Assembly: GCA_963924555.1 (NCBI GenBank)
Contig: OZ004581.1
Span: 5,371,338-5,435,337, forward strand
Source: Crambe crambe
Taxonomy: Eukaryota > Porifera > Demospongiae > Poecilosclerida > Crambeidae
DNA length: 64,000 nucleotides
Reading direction: 5' to 3'
Shown: positions 31,030 through 41,100 of the stretch, piece after piece
How positions within the stretch are numbered: position 1 is the stretch's first letter
Layout: each line of letters opens with the position of its first letter
Position numbers and translations under genes: made by a program
The notes under the pieces: model-generated
Told to the model about the DNA's origin: nothing
What the model saw: only the letters and a program-made list of their open reading frames with translations
Database searches by the model: none

Positions 31030-31640
31030 CTCCGAGTCTTTCATCCCTAGAAGTCACTGATGCTGAGGTTATGAGAACGATTGCTGGCATGAGATCTGAT
31101 GAAGCCTCAGGACCAGATGGCATCTTGAGAGAATTAATGATCTTCTCTCAAGAAATCAGTTTGGTTTCTGCCCACACAGCTCTACTCAGGAAGCACTACT
31201 GGCAGCAACCAGATGTTGGCTTGCTACTTTGGAGGAGAGAGGTAGTTTTCTTTCATTTGAGATTTGAGCAAGGCTTTTGATACACTTCCTCACTCCCTGA
31301 TTATTGGCTCCTTGGCGCATGTTGGGGTTTGTGGGGAGTTGTATCATCTGCTAACTTCCTGAAGGAGAGACAGCAGAAGGTTTTCCTTGAAGGTATTTGC
31401 TCAGCTGCCACAAGTGTCACCTCTGGGGATCCAGAAGGCTCTATCTTTAGCCCCTTACTAGCGTTGACCCTCTAACTCAGCTCTCCTTCTCATGGTGCTA
31501 CACTGGGGATGGCAGACGACATTGTTCTCCATAAATCCATGAACACTGACTTGGATCTACAATCTGATGTCAACATGGCCAAAGCTTTTGGCAAGAGAAT
31601 GGTGAATGAATTGGAGCCTTAAAAGTGGAGTAACACTGAA
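31003..31640 (+). pseudogene. Non-LTR retrotransposon reverse transcriptase relic
   Basis: Pieces in shifting frames give VTDAEVMRTIAGMRSDEASG, then PDGI (the GPDGI block of RT domain 1), QFGFCPHSSTQEALL, DLSKAFDTLPHSLI (domain with the first catalytic Asp), SGDPEGSIFSPLL (a changed GVPQGS block) and MADDIVLHKS (the YADD-type block, here MADD). The order is that of Jockey/CR1-type ORF2 proteins. Frameshifts and the altered catalytic box show it is inactive. The 5' endonuclease part and the 3' end were not found. Confidence 0.82.
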
Positions 31641-31758
31641 AGTAGTGGTCACAGATGAATGCCATAAATTTCCAGCATAATGTATAGAATTTCAATGGGA
31701 TTATAGGAAATGTGCTTCATCTCTGGTATGGAAGCAGAACATTTTAATGTACCAATTT

Positions 31759-31795
31759 TTTTTTCTTTCTTTCTTTCTTTCTTTCTTTCTCTTCA
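31759..31795. repeat. (TTTC)n microsatellite
   Basis: TTTC repeats lie just before the repeat block at 31800. They may be the tail of the retroelement upstream. Confidence 0.9.
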
Positions 31796-31799
31796 AGAT

Positions 31800-32350
31800 T
31801 CAACCACATACCAAGTAGAAAAACAACAACAACAGCTTAGTTCTTATTTGTATTTTTTTAATTTTTAGATTACAGATGTGTCATTGAGAGAAATTGTCAA
31901 GGCAATAATTATTTTGATCATTAAAAGATATTATTTTGCTAGTAAGTAAACAGGTGAAAGGTCAACTCTACTCTCTCACTAGTGTCTCAAGTCACAGATT
32001 ATTGAAGCTGGAAGGCCATAACATGATGAAACTAATACAAGCAGCTGATTATGACCTACGTAGCTGCATTTTGAGTATTAATACAGATGACAGTTAAAGC
32101 TGACTAAACCACATAATGACTGCTTAGCAGCTGTCGGCAATCAAGGCTTGGTAAAGAACTCTGTTTGCACATGTTCTTAGATTACATGGTAAAGATCGTC
32201 AACATAGAGACAATAGTATAATTTCTGACCTGATGTGCAGTCCAAAACGAAGTAGAGTTAGGTCTGGAAATAATGTTCATGCATGCAAGTTGTAGTATCA
32301 TTAATTTTTCTGCTTTGTATGCAGTTACCCTTGTTACATACCAAGTAGAA
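31800..32350. repeat. Dispersed repeat, copy at 36493-37310
   Basis: CCACATACCAAGTAGAAAAA, GTCAAGGCAATAATTATTTT, GATTATTGAAGCTGGAAG and GTAAAGATCGTCAACAT recur at 36493-37310, where an internal part is doubled. Non-coding on both strands as far as I can see. Confidence 0.8.
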
Positions 32351-32379
32351 GAAAATATGTAATGTAATGTACGCGTTTC

Positions 32380-33780
32380 TTCCCGAGTACCTTAGTGCTT
32401 CGTTACCATCACAGAGCTCTAAAGCAACTTCATCCTTCTTAACTTAGAGGTCATGCCCAGGTGCCCAGCACCCACACATTGACAAGGGGCAGAGTTTCAA
32501 ACTAGACACTTGCTCTCTGGCACTGGAAGTGCCAACTAAAGCCTAGAGAAAAGAAGCAAGGAACCGAAGCTTTCATGGAATATTTAGTTCAAATATCTAA
32601 CCTCTATGATCCATTTCCTAACTTTTCGTCATCCTCAAGTTCATCTACTTTGCCTTGTTCATCAATACTATTCTCAACTCCAGATTCTAATCCTGTTAAT
32701 TCTCCCACGTCTACTAACTACACCTGCTTCTACTGTTGGTACTTCACTGATATTCCATCTGTGTCTATTGGACCATTGGTTAATTCCTCCCTACCAGTCT
32801 CTACTACACCTGGCTCTGCTGCTGTTTATTCCTCCCCACCAGTCTCTACCACACCTGGTTCTGTTGCTGTTTATTCCTCCCCACCAGTCTCTACCACACC
32901 TGGTTCTGCTGCTGTTTATTCATCCCCACCAGTCTCTACCACACCTGGTTCTGCTGCTGTAGACTGGTGGGGAGGAATAAACAGCAGCAGAACCAGGTGT
33001 GGTAGAGACTGGTGGGGAGGAGTAAACAGCTGCAGAACCAGGTGTGGTAGAGACTGGTGGGGAGAAATAAACAGCAGCTCTCTCTTTCATGCCTGGTTCT
33101 GCTGCTGTTTATTCTTCCACACCAGTCCCTGGTTCTGCTGTCATTAGTTTGCCTACATCAGCCTGTTGTTAGTTCAACACCATTTTTATCATACCCATCA
33201 AAGCAAGTTATGCATGTGTGCAGAGGCCATCGCAATAATGGAAAGTAAGGAAAGGAAGAAACAGGAGCAATTGCAAGCAAAAGAAATGAGGAAGAAAGAG
33301 AGGGAAGAAAAGAAGCGTCTCAAAGAAATTGAAATGAAGTGGAAGAAAAGGAAAGGAAATCAGTTCTCAGAGCAGAGGAGAAAGAGAAGAAAGAAGCTGA
33401 AGGTCCAAGAAAGAGACCTAGAAGCTGCAAAGCAGAAAAGAGCTGAGAAGAAAGAACAGAGAAAACAGAGAGCAGCTGCCAAGAAGTCAGCTGCAAACAG
33501 TGCAAAGAAGTCAACTTCAGGGGAGAAGAAGCATCTTCAGAAGAAAGTCACTGACTGTAATCCATCAGTTGAAACAACTGATAGTAGTCAATGCCCAGTG
33601 TGTCTGGGAGTGTATGAAGATGATCTAGTGGATAAAATTTTGATAAATGAATGGGTTAGCTGCACTAATACTGAGACATGTGGACTCTGGATGTATGTGG
33701 ATTGTAGAAGGCAACAGTTATTCATGCTATATATATTCAATTTTAGAATGATTCATCTCTTAACTGAACTTATGTCTTGA
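32380..33780 (+). pseudogene. C-terminal region of a pogo/Tigger-type transposase
   Basis: Two frames in succession are read. 32575-33147 encodes a Ser/Thr/Pro-rich linker with 15-residue repeats (VSTTPGSAAVYSSPP). 33220-33770 encodes AIMESKERKKQEQLQAKEMR followed by a long Lys/Glu/Arg coiled-coil-like stretch and a zinc-ribbon-like end: CPVCLGVYEDD, then NEWVSCTNTETCGLWMYVDC. Pogo-like transposases of cnidarians and sponges commonly end this way, with W.HxxC in the last box; here the His position is Tyr. No DDE core or terminal repeats were found upstream, and the two frames are out of register, so it is a relic. A domesticated host gene cannot be excluded without expression data. Confidence 0.6.
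32785..33085. repeat. 45-bp minisatellite that flips orientation
   Basis: Four direct units (CCAGTCTCTACCACACCTGG core) at 32785-32960 are followed by three inverted units (CCAGGTGTGGTAGAGACTGG core) at 32958-33080, making a head-to-head array. The reading frame stays open through the flip, changing the encoded repeat from VSTTPGSAAVYSSPP to DWWGGINSSRTRCGR. Confidence 0.88.
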
Positions 33781-33893
33781 TATAAGCTATGATTGAATGT
33801 CTTTGGACACTATACAAAAAAAAATACCTTTTTAAGAGCCGATAATACAGAATTTTTGGGTAAGGATCGTGAATTGATTAAAATTAAGTGCAT

Positions 33894-34184
33894 ACAAGTG
33901 AAAGGAAAAAAAATTTATGCTAAATAAAAAGGCCATGTAGGGTTAGCCTGTACTTTAACAGTTTCTGTCAACAAAAAGCTGTCTTCAATGATAATCCCTA
34001 CATCACTGCCTCCCACCAAGCTGCTTTAATTGTTCATGTCAGTATAAAAGTGTTCTGCTTGGTTTAGGCAGTGATGTAGGGATTATTATTGAAGGCAGCT
34101 TATTGTTGACAGAAACTGTTAAAGTACAGACTAACCCTACATGGCCTTTTTTTATTTAGCATAATTTTTTTTCCTTTCACTTGT
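33894..34184. repeat. Hairpin with ACAAGTG ends, arms about 120 bp
   Basis: ACAAGTGAAAGGAAAAAAAA at the left pairs with TTTTTTTCCTTTCACTTGT at the right. Inner arms contain TGTAGGGTTAG, CAGTTTCTGTCAACA and ATCCCTACATCACTGCC. The ends and AGGG box are shared with hairpins at 11.7 and 17-24 kb, but the arm interiors are unrelated. Confidence 0.9.
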
Positions 34185-34498
34185 TTGTTTACTTTTTGTT
34201 TGAATAATTATTGTTTTCAAGTGATAATTAATTAATAGCTGGTTGGCACGCGCATACGTGCACGTGCGTGATAGTGACAGACGTGCGCGCATGACAAATG
34301 AAAATGGCTGACATAGTTTATATAATGAAAAGTCGTTCGATATGAGTGATCATTTTGAAGGGAAACTGTGGATATAACGATGGTAAAAGCACATTGTGTG
34401 GTTATAACTGCACAAGTTGATATGAATTTCATTGTCGTATGTGAAAGGATCATGGAATTACAGCCTGGCAAGAAGATGATGATGATGAACGAATCATA
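34185..34498. other. Spacer, nothing recognised
   Basis: Contains a CpG- and GTGC-rich patch at 34245-34295. No exon was recognised. Confidence 0.4.
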
Positions 34499-34680
34499 AA
34501 AATTTTAGATTTAGGCGGCGGCTGGTGCCAATCGTTGATGCTGTTCTGGAGGAGTTTGAGCGGTCATATCATCATCTTCTGCATTGTTTTCCAGATGTAA
34601 GAAGTTTAGTTGAGCCTGTACCAAGAATAGAAGAGATACAGAGAGTCTAGTTCGTATTGTTCTAATGAGAGAAGCCACGC
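34499..34680 (+). pseudogene. Second copy of the exon-like RRLVPIVDAV fragment
   Basis: After acceptor-like TTTTAGATTTAG the frame encodes RRLVPIVDAVLEEFERSYHH and FPDVRSLVEPVPRIEEIQRV, then a stop where the 26.4-kb copy reads Gln. It lies on the opposite strand to that copy. Confidence 0.35.
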
Positions 34681-34689
34681 CCATTCCAT

Positions 34690-35680
34690 GCTAACCCTAC
34701 ATGTCAATGAGCAGTCGAAGTTAGTGTCTCCTGATAAATACTGATTCTCTAGGTCTCGTAGTGTTCGACGATGTTGAAGGATTAGGCTGGTCGAATTTTG
34801 TTGATTTTTGGTATTCAGAGTTTTCAAAGGTCACTCGAAAAGTCTAACTAGGAGGTTAGCTAGCCACCTGCAATATAAAAGTTATGATGTGATTTTATTT
34901 ACGTGGTCGAATAATGATGACTTACTCTATATACTAGCTTAAAAATTCATATCAAAAAACATCCAGCATTTCAGATGTTCCTCAGGGATAGCCTTGTTCC
35001 CAAGCCTTCGTCTCTCACTTGTATTCTCTCTACAGAAGAAAAAGGTAAAGTATCATGCAGGAGGAAGAGAAGAAGAAAAATAAGAGAGAAGAAGGCCTGA
35101 TACAACTTATCACGTGAGTGACATCAAGTGTATAGAGAGGACTTTAATCGTGCGTGGGCATGTTTTACTCTAGAGCATGACCATGCCTACGCCATCTGAC
35201 CGGACAATCAAACAGATCAGACTGTCCTCGTGATTGTAAGTTTGAATACTTCAGGCCTACTGGAGCAGTCTGTGACATCTAGGATGGTGAAGATCAGGAG
35301 TAAACCCTAGAACTAACGATCTAGCTGCTACTAGAGAGTTAGCTACGTAACAGAAAAGATATAGCTAGCCACATTGCATGCTAGACTGTGCACTAACAAG
35401 TTAGTCTTTTAAAAGACTAGGAATGCCTCGGTACTCAAGTGCAACCTTTGACCTATTTATTTTAAATGCTTTAGCTACAGTAGAGACAAAAGGTGGTAAA
35501 GATACACTGAGGGATCACCAGCTTGAAGCCAGAGTCCTACAAGGATGATTATGTTTGCTGTATGGGCATAAATAATGAAAAGTACAGGGGTTTGTGGGGT
35601 CAAATGTTTGTACGAAATGTTTTCTCTCGGCTTCTTGGCTGTGGAGAGTTCCAAATAATGCACACTGAGCAGCATGGCTT
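34690..35680. other. Spacer, nothing recognised
   Basis: No exon or repeat was recognised. CTCTCTACAG/AAGAAAAAG/GTAAAG near 35030 could be a micro-exon by splice signals alone, but there is nothing to join it to. Confidence 0.4.
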
Positions 35681-35686
35681 ATCAGA

Positions 35687-35905
35687 GAGTGCACTAGCAC
35701 TCTCTAAGTAGGGATGGCAGGTCAAAGTCCATAGGACTGTATAAACTAAAAACTCTTCTTTCTCTTCTACCCTTACTCTACAGGTTCTCAGAAAGCTACA
35801 GTGAATCATTACATCTACACAGAAGAGAGGAAAGTGTTCAAAAACCATTCGCTAACATACGAAAAAAAACGACATCTAAAATTGACTTTTGTTCAGTTTG
35901 TTCAT
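35687..35905 (-). repeat. Inverted single copy of the 230-bp satellite unit
   Basis: It starts at GAGAGTGCACTAGCACTCTC and runs to AAAATTGACTTTTGTTCA, the reverse complement of the units at 22061-23223. A short deletion lies near AAAACCATTCGC. Confidence 0.85.
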
Positions 35906-36346
35906 AATAATAATAAGATCAGCGTACTGACTCACTGGCTGCACCTATGACATTTTGTTGCGATCTACTCTAGTGCTACTTCCAGGCATGCCTTTTCAAC
36001 GCTTAGAACTGCCGTTTTGAATGGCTATTCTCACGCATAGCTTGATTGAAGTATGTGTACTGGATTCTACCAGCTCGGTTGAAGCATTGATCCTCAGCTG
36101 TTTAATAGATGGATGCGCAGTGCCTCCTTCACCCTCAATTCTCCAGGTCTGCTGGCCCTGTCAATTCCTGCCAGGTCAGAACCAGTCACGCATCATGCAT
36201 TACGTCATCAGACTAAGCTTTATAAGTCACCTCACCATATGTGTAAATGTTAGATGTTTTTCGAATGATATGAATTTTTTTAAGCTAGTATCTAGAGAAG
36301 TTTTACATAGTTTTTTTCATATGCAGCTAGCTGAGAATAGTAATAT
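35906..36346. other. Spacer, nothing recognised
   Basis: No gene or repeat could be assigned. The plus-strand frame at 36021-36425 has no recognisable domain. Confidence 0.4.
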
Positions 36347-36470
36347 ATTGTTGGCTGGATATACAAAACGAAGATTGATCCCATTTCCATCCTTCATCCC
36401 TACCCTTGCTTCCTTACTTTTTTGAGCAATGGTCATCTCTACATTTTTTTTTCATTTCAACAGAAATGTT
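36347..36470. repeat. Single arm of the 11.7-kb hairpin family
   Basis: TTGTTGGCTGGATATACA, TTACTTTTTTGAGCA and ATGGTCATC match the right arm of 11711-11998 with substitutions and an inserted segment. The partner arm is missing, so it can no longer fold. Confidence 0.75.
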
Positions 36471-36492
36471 TTTTTTGTTGTTTTTTTTGTCG

Positions 36493-37310
36493 ACCACATA
36501 CCAAGTAGAAAAAAAAACAGGCAATAAGCCTTATTCATAATTATTTACAATGTATGCCTTTTTTACATTACAGATGTGTCACTGAGAGAAGCTGTCAAGG
36601 CAATAATTATTTTGATCATTAAAAATATTTTGCTAGCAAGTTAACAGGTGAAAGGTCAGGAAGCACAACTCTACTCCCTCACTAGTGTTCCAAGTCACAG
36701 ATTATTGAAGCTGGAAGACCATAACCTGATAAAAGATAGGAAACATTTCCATAATACAAGCAGTTGATTATGACCTAGCTGCTTCTTGTCAGCTATTAAT
36801 ACAGATGATAGTTAAAGCTGACTAGATACTCACCTGAACCACATAATGCCTGTAGACGAGTCTAATCTCTGTCTGCAATCAAGGCTTGCTGCTACAGGAG
36901 AAAGCTAAAGAACTCTGCTTGCATGTGTTCTTAGATTGCATGGCAAAGATCGTCAACATGGAGACAGTAGTACGATAGTAGGCCTAAAGCTGACTTGATA
37001 CTCACCTGAACCACATAATGCCTGTACACACTGCTGCTTAGCAGAGTCTCATCTCTGTCTGCAATCAAGGCTTGCCGCTACTGCACGTGTTCTTAGATTG
37101 TATGGTAAAGATCGTCAACATGGGGACGGTAGTACCATTTCTGACCTGATGCGCAGTCCAAAACGAAGTAGAGTAAGGCACTCTAAGTTAATAGCATGGA
37201 GAAGGACAAAGGTACTTTAGAGATCTGTGATGGCAATGAAGCTCTGTGGTACGCAGAGAAGAAACACGCTTTGATTAGATTAGCTTACATTACAATACGT
37301 ATTTCCTTTT
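36493..37310. repeat. Dispersed repeat, longer copy of 31800-32350
   Basis: The block around GCTGACTTGATACTCACCTGA and AACCACATAATGCCTGTA is present twice in tandem (about 36810-36970 and 36988-37130). The 32-kb copy has one. Confidence 0.8.
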
Positions 37311-37344
37311 CTACTTGTGTATGTAATTTTTTTTCCCTCTCTTC

Positions 37345-37505
37345 ACTTTGTAGTAGGCTCTAGTAGGCTGGATAATCATTCACAGTAGCTTTTGTTAAGT
37401 CAAAGTGGAGGTACTAGAATTTCACTTTTGTATTAGTCTATATGCGGCGTGTGCAGCCATCCGCATCATCCCTACATAGAGAGAGTTACCGCTCTCTCTG
37501 TTATA
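37345..37505. repeat. Dispersed repeat ending ATAGAGAGAGTTACC
   Basis: Third copy of the 12555-12775 family: TAGTAGGCTCTAGTAGGCTG, ATGCGGCGTGTGCAGCC and a palindromic CTCTCT tail. Confidence 0.8.
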
Positions 37506-37509
37506 CATG

Positions 37510-38101
37510 TAATTATCCCCCTTCATGTGTAGACTCCTTAAAATGAAAAAAAAAGGGCATTGTGTTCCCGTGACAATATTATAATTATTTCCTCAACAAG
37601 ATCATGCATGATAGAGTCTACTGATAATTTTGGTGGGAGTAGACTGAAGGATTTCATAACACTGCAGCTTTTATTTATGGCAACCTTGGGTAAACTACAC
37701 TCGTCCCACAATGCTTGGTGGACATCTAAGTGACTGTATGGTGCATTATAATTATGTACACAGTGATATTACAGGGGTAGCTACACTCAATAGTTTAATA
37801 GCTACCATGCACCCTCTTTTATTGAAACACATAAGGTGAATACAGAGATGCATGCTTGAGAAGTCTGCATGCAGGTCAGACATGGAGCTGCAGATTGGCA
37901 GAGTAATGCAGTGAAACTTCTGATAAAGGACACTCCAAAAGAGAGGGATAAATGGTTGGGTCCCAAGTCCATTCTTCAGAGGTTGCACTGTTATTTTTCA
38001 TACAATAGAACCTCAAAGGACATACAAGATAAAAACTTTAAACAAAAGTACAGTTGATACACAGAGAGACTCTCTACAAAAGAACTGTCCCAATGGTGTA
38101 T
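37510..38101. other. Downstream region of the double Death-domain gene
   Basis: On the minus strand this follows the stop at 38102. AATAAA (plus TTTATT at 37818-37823) lies about 280 bases after the stop and could be its polyadenylation signal. No other gene was seen. Confidence 0.45.
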
Positions 38102-41100
38102 TTATTTAGAGGTTTCACTGCAGCTACTGATTATTATTATACCTTTGCTACCAGATTCAGCAGATGCACTTGCCGTGCAGAATCTTTCATCAGCTATGAA
38201 TAAAGATTAATAGATGAATAAGATACCTTAACATCTTAAAATTAGAGAGAGATGCTCCACAAATAATAATAAAAGCATAAGGATCAAGATTATAAAATGG
38301 CAGGAAATAATTGCCATCTCTTCCATAGAAAACAATGGTCTATTAATATTGTATACATTATGTGGTTATAATCACGAGTACTGAAGATGAAGAAATGGCT
38401 TGTGTTTATAGTAATATTTCTAACTCTAACTTACTAGTCATCTTTTTAGCCAAGCCTTCATTACTACCACCCATTGGGTGAGCTACAGCTTCGATCAAAC
38501 TCTGGATGGTGGTGGGTTCTGGAATCACATCTTCAATATAAAATGTATTCAAATTCTATAGGAGGAAAATAGATAGCTTATAATTTCATGCTGTAGCCAG
38601 AGTTTTTTGAGAGAGGATTCTAAAATATCCGCACATTAGTGCAGAAAATTTTTTGCCTGACCATGCCCACTTTCCTATAACCACATCCTCTTTTGATAAC
38701 ATAGGTTTTTTAATTATAAACAAAATATTGACTTAGCTAGCAGCTGCAATGCAGCATATGAAGGCAGTAAAAGTATGAAGATGGTACCACTTCTTCACAA
38801 TCTGCTAGCTACCTATACAATACAGTTTTTACAGCAAGATTTATACATAATCTCAGGCTCCAAGCCACCAACTGCGAGACTAACTACTCAGTAGGGCTAA
38901 GTTATAAGTAAAACTGGTTGACCTTTTCTGGATGAAAATAATATGCATCATTTGTTTCTCTCTCGCTTTGAGCTCACGATTGATCAATTAATCGATTGAT
39001 TGATCGGTCGTTCGCGAACGCGCATAGCACGCACTCGCGTTTAAAACATTCTGAAAAAGTGGTTCGACTGAACCACCCGAACCACCCCTGGCTACGCCCA
39101 TGCTACCCCTAGCCCTAGCCTTGCATTGAGAAATTCCACTGGCTGACTATAAGTTACATTAGGCAATTCCAAGTGTGGAGAACACTTCCAATAAAACATC
39201 TAATAATTATTTCTTTTCAAAAGTGGTCATTTTATCTGCTCATCAAATAATAGCTAATAATTATTATGTCAGAGTTTGAACCATCCCACTCTAAAAAATG
39301 ATACCTCAATTAAATGATTAAGTTTATCATCCATCGTTTTCATCGAGTCCTGGTCATCATCAATGATCTCCAGCTCACCCACTGGCACTCCCAGAAACGC
39401 TCCTATCTCAAACCACTTTTGCTTGACATCATTCAGGCTCTCCACAAGTACAGATTTGTCACACTTGGAAATATCCACTCCATCTGAAGATGAATTGTTA
39501 AACAATTTTGTTGACCATCTACGTATTATATATTATTTTTACAGATTAGAATCTTACAGCCCAAGTGCAAGAGTGGTTTCTATGGCTAGTTGCTAGAAGT
39601 AGTTGGGTACTGTTGGGTTATGGGTGAGGTTATTGAAATTAGGGGACGATCATTGCTAGCTACATAGCCACATGTTATTCAGCAAGCTGACTCTCTAGTC
39701 ATGATGACTCATTGAAATTGTGAAATATATCTAGGGGTCTACACTCAAAAATGTAGTACATGTCCGAATGGGCCTTATTCAGAAATATTTCATGAAATAA
39801 CACACACCTGAATTCTAAATCACGCACACTCGCAGGAAATTGCCAGGAAAATGATCTGGGGTAATGCATTTAAAAAAACAGGGCTTGTTTTGGTCAACAA
39901 ACAGCTGCTGTGCCTACGTAGCTGTTTGCAAAATACCACAATAAACCATAACAACAACAAGATTGGAGCTTGTAGAAGTGGCATAACTGCAGAAGGTAAG
40001 CTGAAATAGTGCATGAGCAGCAAAAGCGGCGTTCTAGCTAGCTACCTTTATTTGAGGGTGGGGGGTCATAGCTGGGGGCACTATGCTTAGACCTGCTAAA
40101 GTTTTGATAGAGTAACTATATGAACCAATTAAAGGGTAACTGACATGAAAAAATTATTTCTCAGTTTATTACATTTTTGGGTTGTTTTGTATGCCTACAT
40201 TACTGGGAAGAAATATGACAAGCATTGGTTGAAGTTTCACTGAGAAATAGCAGTAGAAGTTGGCCATTTCATTTACATCCTGTTTGGGGCGGGGCTTACT
40301 TGTGATGTCATAGAGGGAACTCATTGTACAATCTCTATTGAAAATAATACAAATGCTGGAGTCTGTATTTCACACATGGTTCAGTGTATTCCCTCCAAAC
40401 TTTGAATCTTAGAGTATGCTAAAAGTTATACCAAAATTTGAAGTTCATGACTATTACCAAAGGTGAGATATCCAAAGAATCACTTCAAAATGTAGAAACA
40501 AGCTCTCAGAGCTGATGACCAGCTTATCATGCTGTAGGTAGGGGGCTAGAATTCTCAGATAGACTTACTGGAGCATGTGTGAGCTATACAGCACAAGGCA
40601 TCATACCTACTGGTTGTCAAACTAAGCATACAAGCTGACTAGCCAGCTAGCCTAGCCATTAGGCATCATCTTTGAGCTGTATAGCTCACACATATCTAAG
40701 ACAGCTCACACATACTCCAGTAAGTCTATCTAAGACTTTTAGGCCCCTACCTACAGCATACTTAGATTGGCCTCAGCTCAGACAGCCTGTTTTTACATCT
40801 TGTATGTAGTGAAGGATAGCTCACCTTTGATCAGAGGCATGGACTTTAAATTTTGTTACAGCCTTTAACATACCCTAGCATTTGTTAGTGCAAACTTTGG
40901 AATGGAAGTATCAAACCTTATGTGAAACACAAACTCCAACATTTTTATTATTTTCAATAGAGATTGTACAATGAGTTCCCTCTATGACATCACAAGTAAG
41001 CCCCGCCCCAAACAGGATATAAATGAAATGGCCAACTTCTACTGCTATTTTCTCAGTGAGACTTCCACCAATGCTTCTCATATTTCTTCCCAGTAATGTA

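Noticed and set aside
35475-35848. Overlapping frames near the inverted satellite copy
   Set aside because: They share peptide text with the 22-kb satellite frames and therefore reflect the repeat, not a gene.
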